Source: Aristolochia californica
Taxonomy: Eukaryota > Streptophyta > Magnoliopsida > Piperales > Aristolochiaceae
Reading direction: 5' to 3'
Length of the DNA stretch: 64,000 bases
Assembly (NCBI GenBank): GCA_029961685.1
Contig: JARWKL010000010.1
Span: 28,986,111 to 29,050,110, forward strand
Made by a program: the position numbers and the translations under genes. Below, piece by piece: positions 33,919-45,125 of the stretch (positions within the stretch are counted from its first letter, which is position 1; every line of letters begins with the position of its first letter). The notes under the pieces were generated by a model that was given only the letters and a program-made list of their open reading frames with translations, did not search any database and was not told where the DNA came from.

Positions 33919-34275
33919 TCAAATTCAACTGCTGTACCCTTCTTTGGTGGCATAAGAATCCTTCGTGTAGCAATCAGTATTACATCCTAGCACAACATAT
34001 AAGCATTAAACAAAGGGAAATCATAATACCAGTTCAGACCATAGATATAACCCTGAAGGAAACCAGTAAAGGGCGACCAATTTCTAAACAGATGTGCATT
34101 GTACCCCAACATCATCGAAAATGATGTTTACAACACTCCTACAAAAAGTGGAGCTCACCTTGCCACTAAACTTCTTCTCTAGTTCTCGCACGAGCCTCAC
34201 ATGAATCTTTCGGAAAACTTTCCTCGGTCTATAGGGAACATTAACAACAACAGCCTTGCGATTTTCGGCAATATC
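33919..34275 (-). pseudogene. Ribosomal protein S7 (eS7) gene fragment, 3' exons
   Basis: The minus strand from 34275 to 34159 reads [18 protein letters not shown] then [20 protein letters not shown], ending at a GTGAGC donor. An acceptor GTGCTAG opens 33986-33919: DVILIATRRILMPPKKG then TAVEF. This is S7 residues following directly on the stub at 4824-4832. The frame is open in both exons. It is cut on one side by a copia LTR (34276). On the other side it is fused abruptly to the 3' flank of HESO1 copy A at about 33918, so the C-terminal third is missing. Confidence 0.85.
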
Positions 34276-34462
34276 TGTTGAGATTTCTTCCTAGAAAGAT
34301 ATTCTTTCTTTATTCTTAAAAATCCTGTAATCCCTGTAATTGTGTAATCACTGTAATCTCTCTTAATCCTTTTGTGTATAGATTATTACAATCTTTAAAT
34401 CGGCTATTTAAGTCAAACTATATGAATAGAAATATGTTCAATCCGAAAACTCTGGTTTTACA
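34276..34462 (+). repeat. 5' LTR of the copia element
   Basis: Starts TGTTGAGATTTCTTCC and ends GGTTTTACA. It aligns with the 3' LTR at 4627-4823. The flank ATATC resembles ACATC next to the 3' LTR (4821-4825), a possible 5-bp target duplicate with one change. Confidence 0.7.
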
Positions 34463-35038
34463 GTCAGCGTCATTCTTACACAAGTAAACTACGATGTATG
34501 GTCCCAAATCTTGGAGATGCAAATTGCATGACGTGAGAAGCTCGAATATATAATGGGGAAAATACCACTCCCATAAGAAATTGATGCTTCCTATATGAAG
34601 TGGTATACTGAAAATTTAAAGGTCAAGGGGTGGTTGCTAACCTCTGTGTGACCAGATATTATGAAGCGCAATATTCGGCTACACATAGCACGCGAAATCT
34701 GGAATGCACTAGCCAAAACTTTATACGATGGGTCAGATGAATCACAACTTTTTTCATTGAATCAGAAAGTTTTCTCTACCAAATAGACCGGTTGCCCTCT
34801 GTCAATGTATTATGGTATTCTTGTGGAAATTTTCCAAGAACTTGATCATCGTGACATGATTATAATGAAAGATCCTGATGATGTTATCGCCTATAGAAAA
34901 TCCGTTGAAAGATTGCGTGTACACATTTTCTTAAACGGATTGGATGCAGAATTCGAACAAATCTGAGGCAAAATTCTCAGAAAAGGACCCAATATTGGAT
35001 CTTGAAGAAACCTATGCTTACATACAAATGGTTTTACG
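34276..35038 (+). mobile_element. 5' end of copia element: LTR and gag
   Basis: The LTR is followed by a decayed gag of the DUF4219/UBN2 type: VNYDVWSQILEMQIA, WYTENLKVKGWLL, IAREIWNALAKTLYDGSDES, and EFEQI..KILRKDP, with several stops. The element is cut at about 35039, where AT-rich TIR-element DNA begins. Its LTR matches 4627-4823 and its flank is the same S7 exon, so it is the left half of the element whose right half is at 1448-4823 in another repeat unit. Confidence 0.75.
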
Positions 35039-35622
35039 TTTTGTGTTAATATCTTATTAATTAATAATATGTAAAAATATATATTATGTTATTGATAAAT
35101 TAATATATTTATTTATTATATTCACTTATGTTATTTTTAACTTTTTAATTTATTTTAAATAATTTATTCTAGTCACACGTAATTACTATATTAATTTATA
35201 ATAAACTGTAATCATTAATTGGTTTAATTATACAATTGCTATAATTAATTAAACCATTAGGTTTATTTATTATATTCTCTTATGTTATTTTTAATTTTTT
35301 AATTAATTTTTAATAATTTATTCTAGTCACACGTAATTATTTTTTTAATTTATAATAAACTATAATCATTAAGTATTTTGGTTAATCATATTTAAGTATA
35401 TGTTTAGGTATATGTTCTATTTAAGTATATTATAAAAGGTTACTCATTCTCTTCTTTATATCATACTTTTCATTTGGGGGCACTAACACTGAAATCTGTT
35501 TTCCCCCACTTGAACTCGTCTACACTAACGCTCAAACATGAGTTGAAGTTGAATCAATTCATTTCAGTTCAATTCAATTCTTCATTTCAATTCAAATTCA
35601 TTGTGGACTAACCCCCCCCCTA
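35039..35622. mobile_element. TIR element, reverse orientation
   Basis: The right end TTCATTGTGGACTAACCCCC (35598-35621) is the reverse complement of the end at 20113. Inside it lies the reverse of the subterminal block (GAACTCGTCTACACTAACGC), then AT-rich DNA with 'tctagtcacacgtaatta' twice (35170 and 35325), an internal repeat. The left end is not resolved against the copia gag. Confidence 0.55.
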
Positions 35623-35767
35623 GAGAATCCATATTAGGTCGACCAAGGCCGAATTCAAGGGGACCATCTCAACCGAGTTACCTCTATTCCGTCTTTTTTT
35701 TTTATAGGCATAGTCTTTGATGTCCCATGAAATATCCTAATTACCCCTTGTGAACACATCTAAAGGG
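35623..35767 (+). other. Orphan fragment of HESO1 5' flank
   Basis: 'agagaatccatat', 'ggaccatctcaaccgagtta', 'cctctatt', 'gtctttgatgtcccatgaaa' and 'ccccttgtgaacacatctaaa' match the flanks of copy A (22484-22625) and copy B (43625-43752) in the same order. The piece stands alone between two TIR elements with no HESO1 gene after it, a trace of a further repeat unit. Confidence 0.8.
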
Positions 35768-36225
35768 GAGTTAGTTAACAAACATAAAATTTGAAGTTCA
35801 TCTTCATCTCATTCTTCAAAATCATTTCATTCATCTACATAAACTTCATCTTCAAACTGGGTATTAGTACGGACGAGTTTATGTATACTGGAAAACAATT
35901 TCCAATGTTAGTATCCCAAAATAAGAAAAATATGAAAAATAAGAGAATTAGTAACTTTTAATAATACTTAAATATTAAATTAGATAAAACAAACATTATT
36001 ACTACATAAATAATATCTGAGTAGAGCCAAGGAGTGTATATCATCATTATTTTAATAGAACTTAGATAAAATAATATGATACGGGAACCATAAATAAGCT
36101 TACATTCTTCAGCGATTTCCCTCAACTATATAATTCACGTTCAGGAAATAAACACTGACATTGAGATGCAATTTGGCAACTTAAAAAAATGAATACTGAA
36201 AAAGATAACATAATTGAATCCATCT
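35768..36225. mobile_element. TIR element, partial
   Basis: The left end GGGGAGTTAGTTAACAAAC is followed by the family's subterminal block (TTAGTACGGACGAGTTTATG; GGAAAACAATTTCCAATGTT) and AT-rich DNA. The right end is not recognised. The remaining sequence to 36225 holds no gene. Confidence 0.45.
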
Positions 36226-37282
36226 TCTGAACGTTTTCTTCCTTTGCGATTTCAGTGTTGATTTTTTTTCATTTTTATCTTTTGTACGTTTTCTTCCTCT
36301 GCGACTTCAGTATTATTTTTTTTTCATTTTTTTTGTACATTTTCTTCTTCTGCGATTTCGGTGTTGATTCGAGCAAAACACAACAATGATCTTTCGATCA
36401 ATATTTGAATGATTTGATTATGAAAGCCACCCCTATCGACAACCATGTTTATGCCAGGTTACGTGACAGGGGTGACAATTAAGAGAAAATGATTGTTGAT
36501 ATTCGTCCTTAGTGTTTATCTTTCTCATATCACTATGCTTCTTACTCATATAATGGTGTTAATTGAAATGCTTGAGGTAAGGATTACTTGCAGAAAACTA
36601 GAACGCTTGGTTCCGTGGTTAACCTTTTCAACTGTTTCGAAAAAAATCTACTTCAAATCCAATGAACCTCTTTGTTTAGGTTTTTGCTAACTGTAAAAGT
36701 TTCCCTGGGCAAATAAGGAAGTCAATATATCTTCCTTCTTCTTATTTTTAACTTGTTCATTTTTTTTTAAGTATGTCTGAGTTGCTTAATATATTTCGAG
36801 CTAGAACTTTTAGTCATTTGCTCAATAGAGGCTCAACTAGAATGTTTGAGAGAAATGCGAGGATAATTACGTTCTTATTCCATGTTTTCTGTTTATTCTG
36901 TTTGAATTTTACTCCTCTCTTACCAGTGAAATTTCGTCCAATCACGAAAGGAATACGCATGATAGGAAATTTTTCTAGCCTAACTCTTCCTATTCCTAAA
37001 TATAATATTATGGCCCATAGAACAACCATAATAATTAAATTGTTGTTCACCAAAAAAAAACTCTTTTTTATGCATATGGAACTCAACCCAATTCTTTTAT
37101 GTTAGACTAGTAACAAGTCTAGTAAGCATGTATTCATCATACATATCAGAACAGAACATTTCGGAATAGAGTACAAAATTTTTGACCACTTGGTTATCTT
37201 CTTGCAGCCATATATAATCTAAATCTGAGACGGTCCTCATGAAAAAAACTTTATCAGACAACCTTTACTCGTCACGGAAACA

Positions 37283-37832
37283 CAAACCATAAAAAAAAAA
37301 AAAATACCAACACAAACCATAAAAAAAATACCATGTGGTGGATATGTATAATACCCGAATCTCCTCACCACATGGCAAAAACATTCCATAGCACTTCAAA
37401 AATTCTCAACAACATTCTCACACATTTCAAAATTAATTAAATTATTTTCACTAATGCATATGCACTAAACAATGAAAACATACACACATCAAGTCCAAAT
37501 TCACCGAAGACCCCTGGTAGAGCCCCATATAACTTCGCAGTCACTATGAACTGTACCTCGTTAGTGAGGGGGGTCGGGTTTCGTTGGCTAATGGACGCCC
37601 GTGTAGGCGACTCAACCTTGTTTGAATTGGACTAAAAACCCCTAAACACTAATTCCAGAACTTAATACCTTAAAAGCCCTAAACCTAAAAAACCCTAGAG
37701 CTTAAAAACACAAAACCCCCAAAACCTTAAAAACCATAAACCCCCTAAACCTTAAAAACCCTAATCCCTAAAATACCCTAAATCCTTAACCTAAACCTTA
37801 AACCCTAAACCCGAAACACAAACCATAAAAAA
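37283..37832. repeat. Insertion with degenerate telomere-like repeats inside hAT copy 2
   Basis: Replaces 10015-10840 of the first hAT copy. It is bounded on both sides by ACACAAACCATAAAAAAA (37284-37330 twice, and 37814-37832). The part 37640-37812 is a run of CCCTAAA/CCTTAAA/ACCCTAA variants, resembling the plant telomere unit but irregular. Confidence 0.6.
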
Positions 37833-37976
37833 AACCTAGAATTGTTAATCTTCCTAGGCATTGTTCTCCTTACTGTTGATAAGGATCTTAAATTATGTGT
37901 AAGATCTTTGTTCTTTGGATTGCTTTCTTTTCTTTATGTTTTTAATTTGTAATTTTGTTTGTTGGTAGAGGTAAGA

Positions 37977-40060
37977 ATGTCAACACCTCCTCAATTGACA
38001 TCAATAATTAACACAAGTTCTAGTGTGGCCATAAATAGTGACTCAACTTCACCAGAGTCACTACCCTCTATCATAGAAGTAGGCCCAGATGAAATTACCA
38101 TAAATGAGGATGAAGGTGACTCCACCCATACTTCAAAAAGACAAAAAAAAGTCTCACGTGTGGTTGGAATTCAATGAAGTATCACTTAATGGTACAAAAA
38201 AGGTTCAGTGTGTTCATTGTTAAATCAATTTGAGTGTTATTAGTAGTGGAGTGACCACACATATGAGTCGTCATTTGAAACGTTGCACTAGTAGAAAAGT
38301 GGCAATGAGAAACAAAAAACCTAAAACTTTCAACCAGTGGGAGTGGGGTCTAATGTTGATCAGAGTCCATCTGGACTTCCTTTTATGGATTTTGGAGGAA
38401 AATATGATCCAGCTAAACTGAGAGTACTCATTGCTCATTGGATTCTTATGCATGAGCATTCATTCATGATAGTAGAAGAGGAGGGATTTAATTTTGTAAT
38501 GAAGATGGCAAATATGAATTATCAGAAAATATCCCGTAAGACCATTAATAAGGAGTATGGAGGTGTATGAGGCAGAGAAAAAGAAATTGAAAATTTTGTT
38601 AAAAGAGATTAACAAGATTAGTCTTACCACGGATCTTTGGAAGTCACAAAATCAAAAGATTGAATACATGGTTCTTATTGGGCATTTTATTGACAGTAAT
38701 TGGAAGCTAAAAAAATGAGTCTTGAGTTTTGTGCATGTTCCTTCTCCTCCTCGTGGCGTTGATATAGTAGATGTTATTTACAAGTGTTTGAAAGAGTGGG
38801 AGATCGAAAATAAAGTTTTTAGTATTTTAGTTGATAATACTGCATATAATGATGTTTGTATGAGAGTTTTTAAAGAAGATTTTTCAAGGAAAATTTTTTT
38901 GGTTTGTGGTGGAAAGTTGTTTCATGTGTGTTGTTGTGCTCATATTTTGAACTTATTAGTCCAAGATGGTCTTGTTCAGATTAAGGATATCATTGATAAT
39001 GTGCGTGAAAGTGTCAAATTCATAAATCTGTCTGAGGTTAGACTTCACACTTTTTCTGAAATTGTACAACAACTAGAACTTGGTGAAAAGAGGTTGGTTA
39101 TTGATTGTCCAACTCGTTGGAACTCCACTTATGACATGTTGTCTTCTGCATTAAAATTCAAAGATGCATTCTCTAGATTTAAAGTTAGAGAACCAACTTA
39201 TGATTGTTTGCCAAGTCTTGATGAATGGGAAAAGGTTGACATGGTGTGTGAGATTTTAGAAGTTTTTAATGCAGTTACTAATATAATTTATGGGAGAGAC
39301 TACCCTACTTCTAATTTGTACCTTAGTGAGGTATATAGGGTAAAAGAAGTTCTGAATTTTCATTTTACAAATGAAAATGATTTCATTAGGACAATGGTTA
39401 GTAGAATGAAAGAGAAATTTGAGAAGTACTGGGGTGAATGCAGTTTATTGATGCTTGTTGCTTTAGTTTTGGAGCCAAGGGTCAAATTAAGGTTGAGCGA
39501 AATGTGTTTTCCAAAGATATATTCTAAGGAGGAAGCTACAATGAATATAAATTTAGTTCAACGCACCTTATATGAGATCTACGATGAATATGTATCCTTA
39601 TATAATGTGGATATTAGAAATGAAGAGATTGCTTCAAGTACTAGTTCTATGGTTGTTTCCACAAGTTGTAGGCCTTCATCAAGTTTAGGTTGGTCAAAGT
39701 TAATGAATTATGTGAAACAAGTGGATGTAGTTAATTCACCTAAGGTCAGAATTGGAAATTTATCTTGAAGAAGGTGTATATAGTTGTGAAGAAACTTCAC
39801 AATATGATTTTGATGTTTTAGAATGGTGGAAAGTGACTCATATGAAATTTCGGGTATTATCTAAGATTGCAGCAAACATCCTTGTAATTCCCATATCCAC
39901 AATAGCTTCAGAGTCTACATTTAGTACTGGTGGTAGAGTAATAGACTCATATCGTTCTTCCTTGGCACCAAATACAGTTCAAGCTTTGATTTGTGGCAAT
40001 GATTGGGTTCGGGCTCTTCACGGGGTAAAGAAAAATCAAAAGGTGAATTTCTTTGATTAA
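37977..40060 (+). pseudogene. hAT transposase, copy 2, inactivated
   Basis: The ATG at 37977 (MSTPPQLTSIINTSSSVAIN) leads into the BED finger (VQCVHC, GVTTHMSRHLKRC). The core region is open from 38722 to 39768 (LVCGGKLFHVCCCAHILNLL; VIDCPTRWNSTYDM). The dimerisation domain continues in another frame at 39752-40060 (YDFDVLEWWKVTHMKFRVLS; IASESTFSTGGRVIDSYRSS), after one extra base near 39740. It shares the finger TAA and the TGA before VLSFVHV with copy 1 but lacks copy 1's other defects. Copy 1 in turn keeps the frame where this one is shifted. Confidence 0.88.
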
Positions 40061-40063
40061 TTA

Positions 40064-41125
40064 TTTATTATACTATTTATTGCAAATTCAGATTGTAACA
40101 TAAATAAAATAAGGATAAAATATAAGCACAACAACCTTTTCACACCCAAAAAACCAACTTGAGATAAGGAATGCATCAATGGATACTAAAATGGTAAGAT
40201 TTATATCCAAAAACACTTCACTCACATCTACGCCTATTGGAGAACTTGATTCAAGACGTGGAGAACTTGAACATGGGCGACAATGAATAAGACAAGGACC
40301 ATATTACATAAGTGGACAATGGGCCAGGTTGACTCATCCCAAAATGAATAACTAATGTTGAGAATTTTTCCCTAACTAATAAGCTCAAGATTTCTTAATC
40401 AAAATCGATATGTATGTTCCCCATAAAAACACCTCTAACACCGAACAAACAAACCAAGGACACTGAGTACATGTATAATGCCACAAAATTATGGGACTTT
40501 TATGCACCAACACACTAGAAGGGAGTAGTAAGGTGGTGTTTAGGTTGGCCAAATAATCTATTTAGTTGGAGATGAATCAATCATGGCAAGGCCTACCTAA
40601 ATTTGCATTAAAAAGATGTTCCAATGGACCTATTACCAATCAGGCCTATTTCTATTTTGGTGATAACCCAAAAACCATCACTTACACATATTTAGTTCCC
40701 TGTGAATGATAAAGATGAAAACTGTGATTCCAAGATATATGGCTAGTGTTAAGACAAGGGCAAGGTGAGTAATTAGCTCACTAACTATCTCATATATAAG
40801 TTTTGAAGCCTATAAATATGGTCTTTTGTCTACCATGACTGATAAAGTACCCATGATTATAGTGTCACTAGGATGGATATGTATCGTTGTCTTATCCACA
40901 CAATACTATGCAATTATGAATAAAAAAATAATCATCATAACTTCAATAATACATATAATGGTTATCATCATAATAGTTAGTGGAGAAGAGAGCCTTTCAC
41001 TCATACATTCTTTTAATGTATGGCCAAATAATTGTTCTTGGATGAAAGACTTTTGTGATTTCTAACCTGAATGTGGCAAGAGAAGAATTGAGTACTTTTG
41101 GAGGGTCATATGCTATTGTGACAAT
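40064..41125. other. Duplicate of anonymous segment 16081-16850
   Basis: Collinear with 16081-16848, with extra blocks at 40131-40440. It then jumps at TTGTGACAA to sequence matching 21709 onward, so it lacks the LTR element, TIR element and kinase fragment found between in the first segment. No gene is recognised. Confidence 0.7.
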
Positions 41126-41224
41126 ATATTAATGGCGACTTCAAATATGAATGCAAGGTCTACTGAATCCAGGAAAGGAACCAGACCACAAACCTCTCTG
41201 AAGAGTCCGAGCTGAGCACACTAC

Positions 41225-43196
41225 TAGGGGTGGCATCGAGCCGAGCCGAGCCCGAACCTGCCTATGTTCGAGCCGAGCCTCATCTCGAGCCTAAAATTGT
41301 TATCGAGCTCAAGCCCATCGAGTTCGAGCCGAGCTTCGAGCCGAACTCGAGGTTCAACATACATTTAAAACTTTTCAAAAATATATTGGGCATGACCTCT
41401 ACATAAAATTGGGCATAACCTATATAGATATATAATACATGTATAAGATTGGGCATAACCTCTACTTAAAGTTAAGCATAATTTATATATATAATACCTG
41501 TATAAAATTCGATATGACCTCTATTTAAAATTGGACATGATCAACATACACAATATCTGCATAAATACTCCATAAAATTGTTTATACATTCCATAAACAC
41601 TCCAATAAATTGTTTATACACTCCATAAAATAGTCTAAACACTCCATACACTGCATAATATTATAAATAAATTCCATACAATAATCAAACACAACAAAAT
41701 TAAATGAAATATCACTCTCAATTTACAATCACCCAAATAAAAACTATAAATCCATTATAAATTTACAAATTATAGTTATTTCTTTTCATGCTAGAAAATA
41801 ATATACGTCCTTGCTTGAACAATATCTCCACCTATGACAAAAACAAAAAAATAAAATTAGTTATTGTCAGATAAAAAAATACTCTTCCACTACTAGTTAC
41901 TTAATGTCGTTAAAAATATTAAAATTACCATGATGAAAAAAAATGAAAAATCATGTAGCTGGTAACATTATCTCTGCACTCTTCTTCTCAGGCTGTAATC
42001 ATAAAATAAAATTTTAATAAATAAAACTAAAAAATATCGTAATAAATAATTAATAAAAAAATTTCACCTTTTGATTTTTCTTTATACCGTGAAGAGTCTG
42101 AACCCAATCACTGCCACAAATCAAAATTTAAAATGTATTTGGTACCAAGGAAGAACAATACGAGTCTATTACTCTACCACCAACACTAAATAATGACTCC
42201 GAAGCTACTGTGGATATGAGAATTATAAGGGAGGTTAGTCAACAAACTTAAAATTTGAAGTTCATCTTCATCTCCTGCGTCAAATTCATTTAATTCCTCT
42301 ACATGAAATTCAATTTCAAACTTGGTGTTAGTGTGGACGAGTTCATATACATTGGAAAACAATTTCCAGTGTTAGTGTGGACAAGTTAATATACATTGGA
42401 AAATTTGATCAAATGCTAACTTTAACACACTATATTTTTACATATTATTGCATGAAAAACAGGCTGAGAATAGGATTTGAAAGCTTTTTTTTTTTATAAA
42501 AATCACACGTGCCAAACTCGCATGTGTGAACTGCACATGCGAGTTCGCACGCTGTGCGGGAAAGAGCGTCGAGGGGGGAAAATAATCTCCCCCCCTCAAC
42601 TTAGGTATCCGAACTTTAGGTATCCGGGGGTTCTGTGCCGTTCCGGCGAGAACGGTGGCCGACTGATTTGACGGCAGCAGCAGGCGGTGGTAGGGGGTGA
42701 CGACGACGGGAGAGGGTCCAGAGCAGCCACTCTAGTTGGGGTACGATGAGGCGAGGACGACACTACGGGAGTTGACGGCGACGACGATGAGAGGCAAAGA
42801 AGGCGATGAGCGGGGGGAAGGATTAGGTGCGGTGGCGGCGGAAGGGGCACCGGTGGCGAGAGGGAGAAGGGAGATGGAGGCCGAGAGAGGGAATTTCGGA
42901 GGAAGAAGAGAGAAGGGAAGGAGGAAACGAAGAGAGCGAGATCAGGAGAGAGACCGAAAAAAAAAATTCGGGAGAGAGTGCGAGACCCGAAAATTTCCCC
43001 CATCCTGCCGCTCGTTAAATTAATGAGTCGGCTCGCGAGCCGAACCAGGCTCTGCTCGTGCTCGGCTCATTAATGTAAACGAGCCCTTTTCTGAGTTCGA
43101 GCTCGGCTCGAACTCGATATATAACGAGTCGAACCAAGCCGGAACCGAGCCGAACATGAGCCGCTCGCGAGCCGGCTTGGTTTGAAGCCACCCCTA
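41225..43196 (-). mobile_element. Small non-autonomous hAT with 8-bp target duplication
   Basis: The ends TAGGGGTGGC and GCCACCCCTA are flanked by CACACTAC on both sides (41217-41224 and 43197-43204). The left 1 kb is the reverse complement of the complete hAT's right end (13165-14089), and the last ~180 bases match its left end. The transposase is gone. In its place lies a piece of the TIR family (GGGAGGTTAGTCAACAAAC near 42232; GTTAGTGTGGACGAGTTC near 42327) and a GC- and GA-rich block (42590-42980). It inserted into the segment equivalent to 21820 of the first unit, which gives the empty site. Confidence 0.9.
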
Positions 43197-43298
43197 CACA
43201 CTACCAATACTGCTATTACTCCTAGAGAGCTTCCAATAGACCTCCACAACACCTGAAGCCACAATCTTCATTGCATAAACGATAGGAAAAACCGTGTC

Positions 43299-43560
43299 CT
43301 AAAAACTCTCTATCGAAAGAACCAAAGACCTTGCCATTAAAGAGTTCTTCGTCTTCCGAACAAAATGTACAATATAAGCAACCCAATTCGATTTTATAGC
43401 TAAAGAATTTTCACTATCTACAACCTTATCGACTGCCAACCTGCTCGCTCTTTTCGAATCAAACTCCTGAAACAACCTCCCAACCGATTCAAACACAACT
43501 TTGGCGACCGAATCGACTCGGTCCCACGTATTCTGCCGTATGAATTTTCACAAAATTGTG
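43299..43560 (-). pseudogene. Duplicate of the unidentified gene fragment
   Basis: Keeps VVFESVGRLFQEFDSKRASR and ENSLAIKSNWVAYIVHFVRK, then shifts frame. It corresponds to 21910-22185 and lies the same distance before the HESO1-like gene. The family is not recognised. Confidence 0.4.
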
Positions 43561-43891
43561 ATGCGGTCCAGCAAAATAGAATTACGAGACCATCTTTGGT
43601 GAACGTGGAACAGAGGGTAGTGATGTAAGTAAGGCCAAATTCGAGGGGACCATCTCAACCGAGTTACCTCTATTCTATCTGTTTTTTTTATAGGCGTAGT
43701 CTTTGATGTCCCATGAAATATCCTCATTACCCCTTGTGAACACATCTAAAGTTCCCATCCAGTCCCTTTCGTTCTTTGGTCGATTTCTCATTTTTAGAGC
43801 TCGACCGTTGACGTCTCTTGGTGGCTGTGCCAAAACCGTAATTACTTCTCTTTCCACCCTACTTCGAACGTCCCCCTTCTTGACTTTTAGT

Positions 43892-44300
43892 CTAACGACC
43901 GTACGATTCCTTTGCTTTGTCCTTTTCCTTTTTCCTGAGATCAAAACCTCGCTGTAGAGAATGTAGTCTCCGAGAAGACTTGAAGTCTTTGCGTGCCTCT
44001 GTTGCTCGTGAAGATAGTGTTACTGTGAACATCTGGTGATCATCTCCTCCGCTCTCATATTTGAAATCTACCATGACATACTCCCTGTCTGATTTTAAAT
44101 TTGTGATTTTCTTTCCTTGATTATGGATAGTCTTACAATTCTGAACTAAATTACTGAAAGGTGCCGGGAATTCCTTTCGTTTTTCACTCTTTAATTTCAT
44201 ACTTGTGTCTTCATCGAATTGTTGTTTCTTGCTTTGTAACTTCAATTTCTCTTTTCGTTTCTTCTCAAGGTCGCTTGAATTTTGACTTTTAGTTTATAAC
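43892..44300 (-). pseudogene. Duplicate of the divergent Lys-rich ORF, copy B
   Basis: Contains KLQSKKQQFDEDTSMKLKSE and YVMVDFKYESGGDDHQM like 22928-23311, but its first residues are in another frame (CTTGAATTTTGACTTTTAG region). Its C-terminus also runs on differently (RATEARKDFKSSRRLHSLQR). The unstable frame among copies argues that it may not be a protein gene. Confidence 0.35.
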
Positions 44301-45125
44301 ATGGCGTGAGTAGCTAGCAGTGTCATCGGATGTTTGTTGGATGATTATAACAAACTCTTCAATGGAAATCAAGTGCATGATACAATGAAGCCTTGCATCT
44401 GCTAGCTTGGAAATCTCTAGTTAACTCTGGTACTTTTTATTGCTTTTTGTACGAAATACCATTAATTATTTCGTTGTGATCTTCAAGTTGTCTTTTTTTA
44501 TATCAATTACGTATATGTGCCATATATACATGTGCTAAGTCAAACTAGTGTGAATGACCTTGCAATAGATTTTAATGTTGCTCTCAAAGGTCAACCTTTT
44601 GCAGGACCATCTGCACCATATTTGTCAAATAGCTCAATATTCTTAAATTCTGGAAAACAATTGATGGTATGTTTTTCACCATAAAAATTTGGGGTCCAGT
44701 AATCTATAAATTTCTTGTGCAAAGATCCTAGGAGAATGTGAACAATTCTGAAAAGCTTAGTTTAAACTTTGTTATCCTAAACTGTGATTTTCTGCACCTG
44801 TCTTAGGTTGCTCATAATCTTAGATACTTGATTTTCTGGTTTCTTGAGTAAATCGCAGCTAGAGAACACACTGGCTTTAACACTCTTGATTAAGATGTTG
44901 GTTTACTTAAAATTTCCTGTAGTGTATGAAGTGTTAGTAATGACATTGCTCTAGCGCCTGCTTTTATATTCTTAGTTCCCTGTTGTGGATGTGAGTCATA
45001 ACTGGTTCTAAACAAATGCGTGTCTAGTACCATATTGAATTATGTTGTTTCAAACTCAAGTTTTTTGTTATTTCCAATGATTATTTTGTAATCATTTTAT
45101 GTTGAGCTTATACTTGGCAGGTATC

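Larger units (their letters stand above)
36226..40071 (+). mobile_element. Second hAT copy, truncated at both ends
   Basis: It matches 8990-10020 and 10890-13175 of the complete hAT. The left terminus is missing: it starts inside the 57-bp minisatellite. The right terminus is removed by a deletion joining transposase 3' DNA to sequence equivalent to 16081 through TTTATTAT. Shared stops show it arose by segmental duplication, not by separate transposition. Confidence 0.85.

Noticed and set aside
42596..43023. Overlapping ORFs of about 100-135 aa on both strands
   Set aside because: They come from a GC/GA-rich low-complexity block within the small hAT, with no conserved motif.
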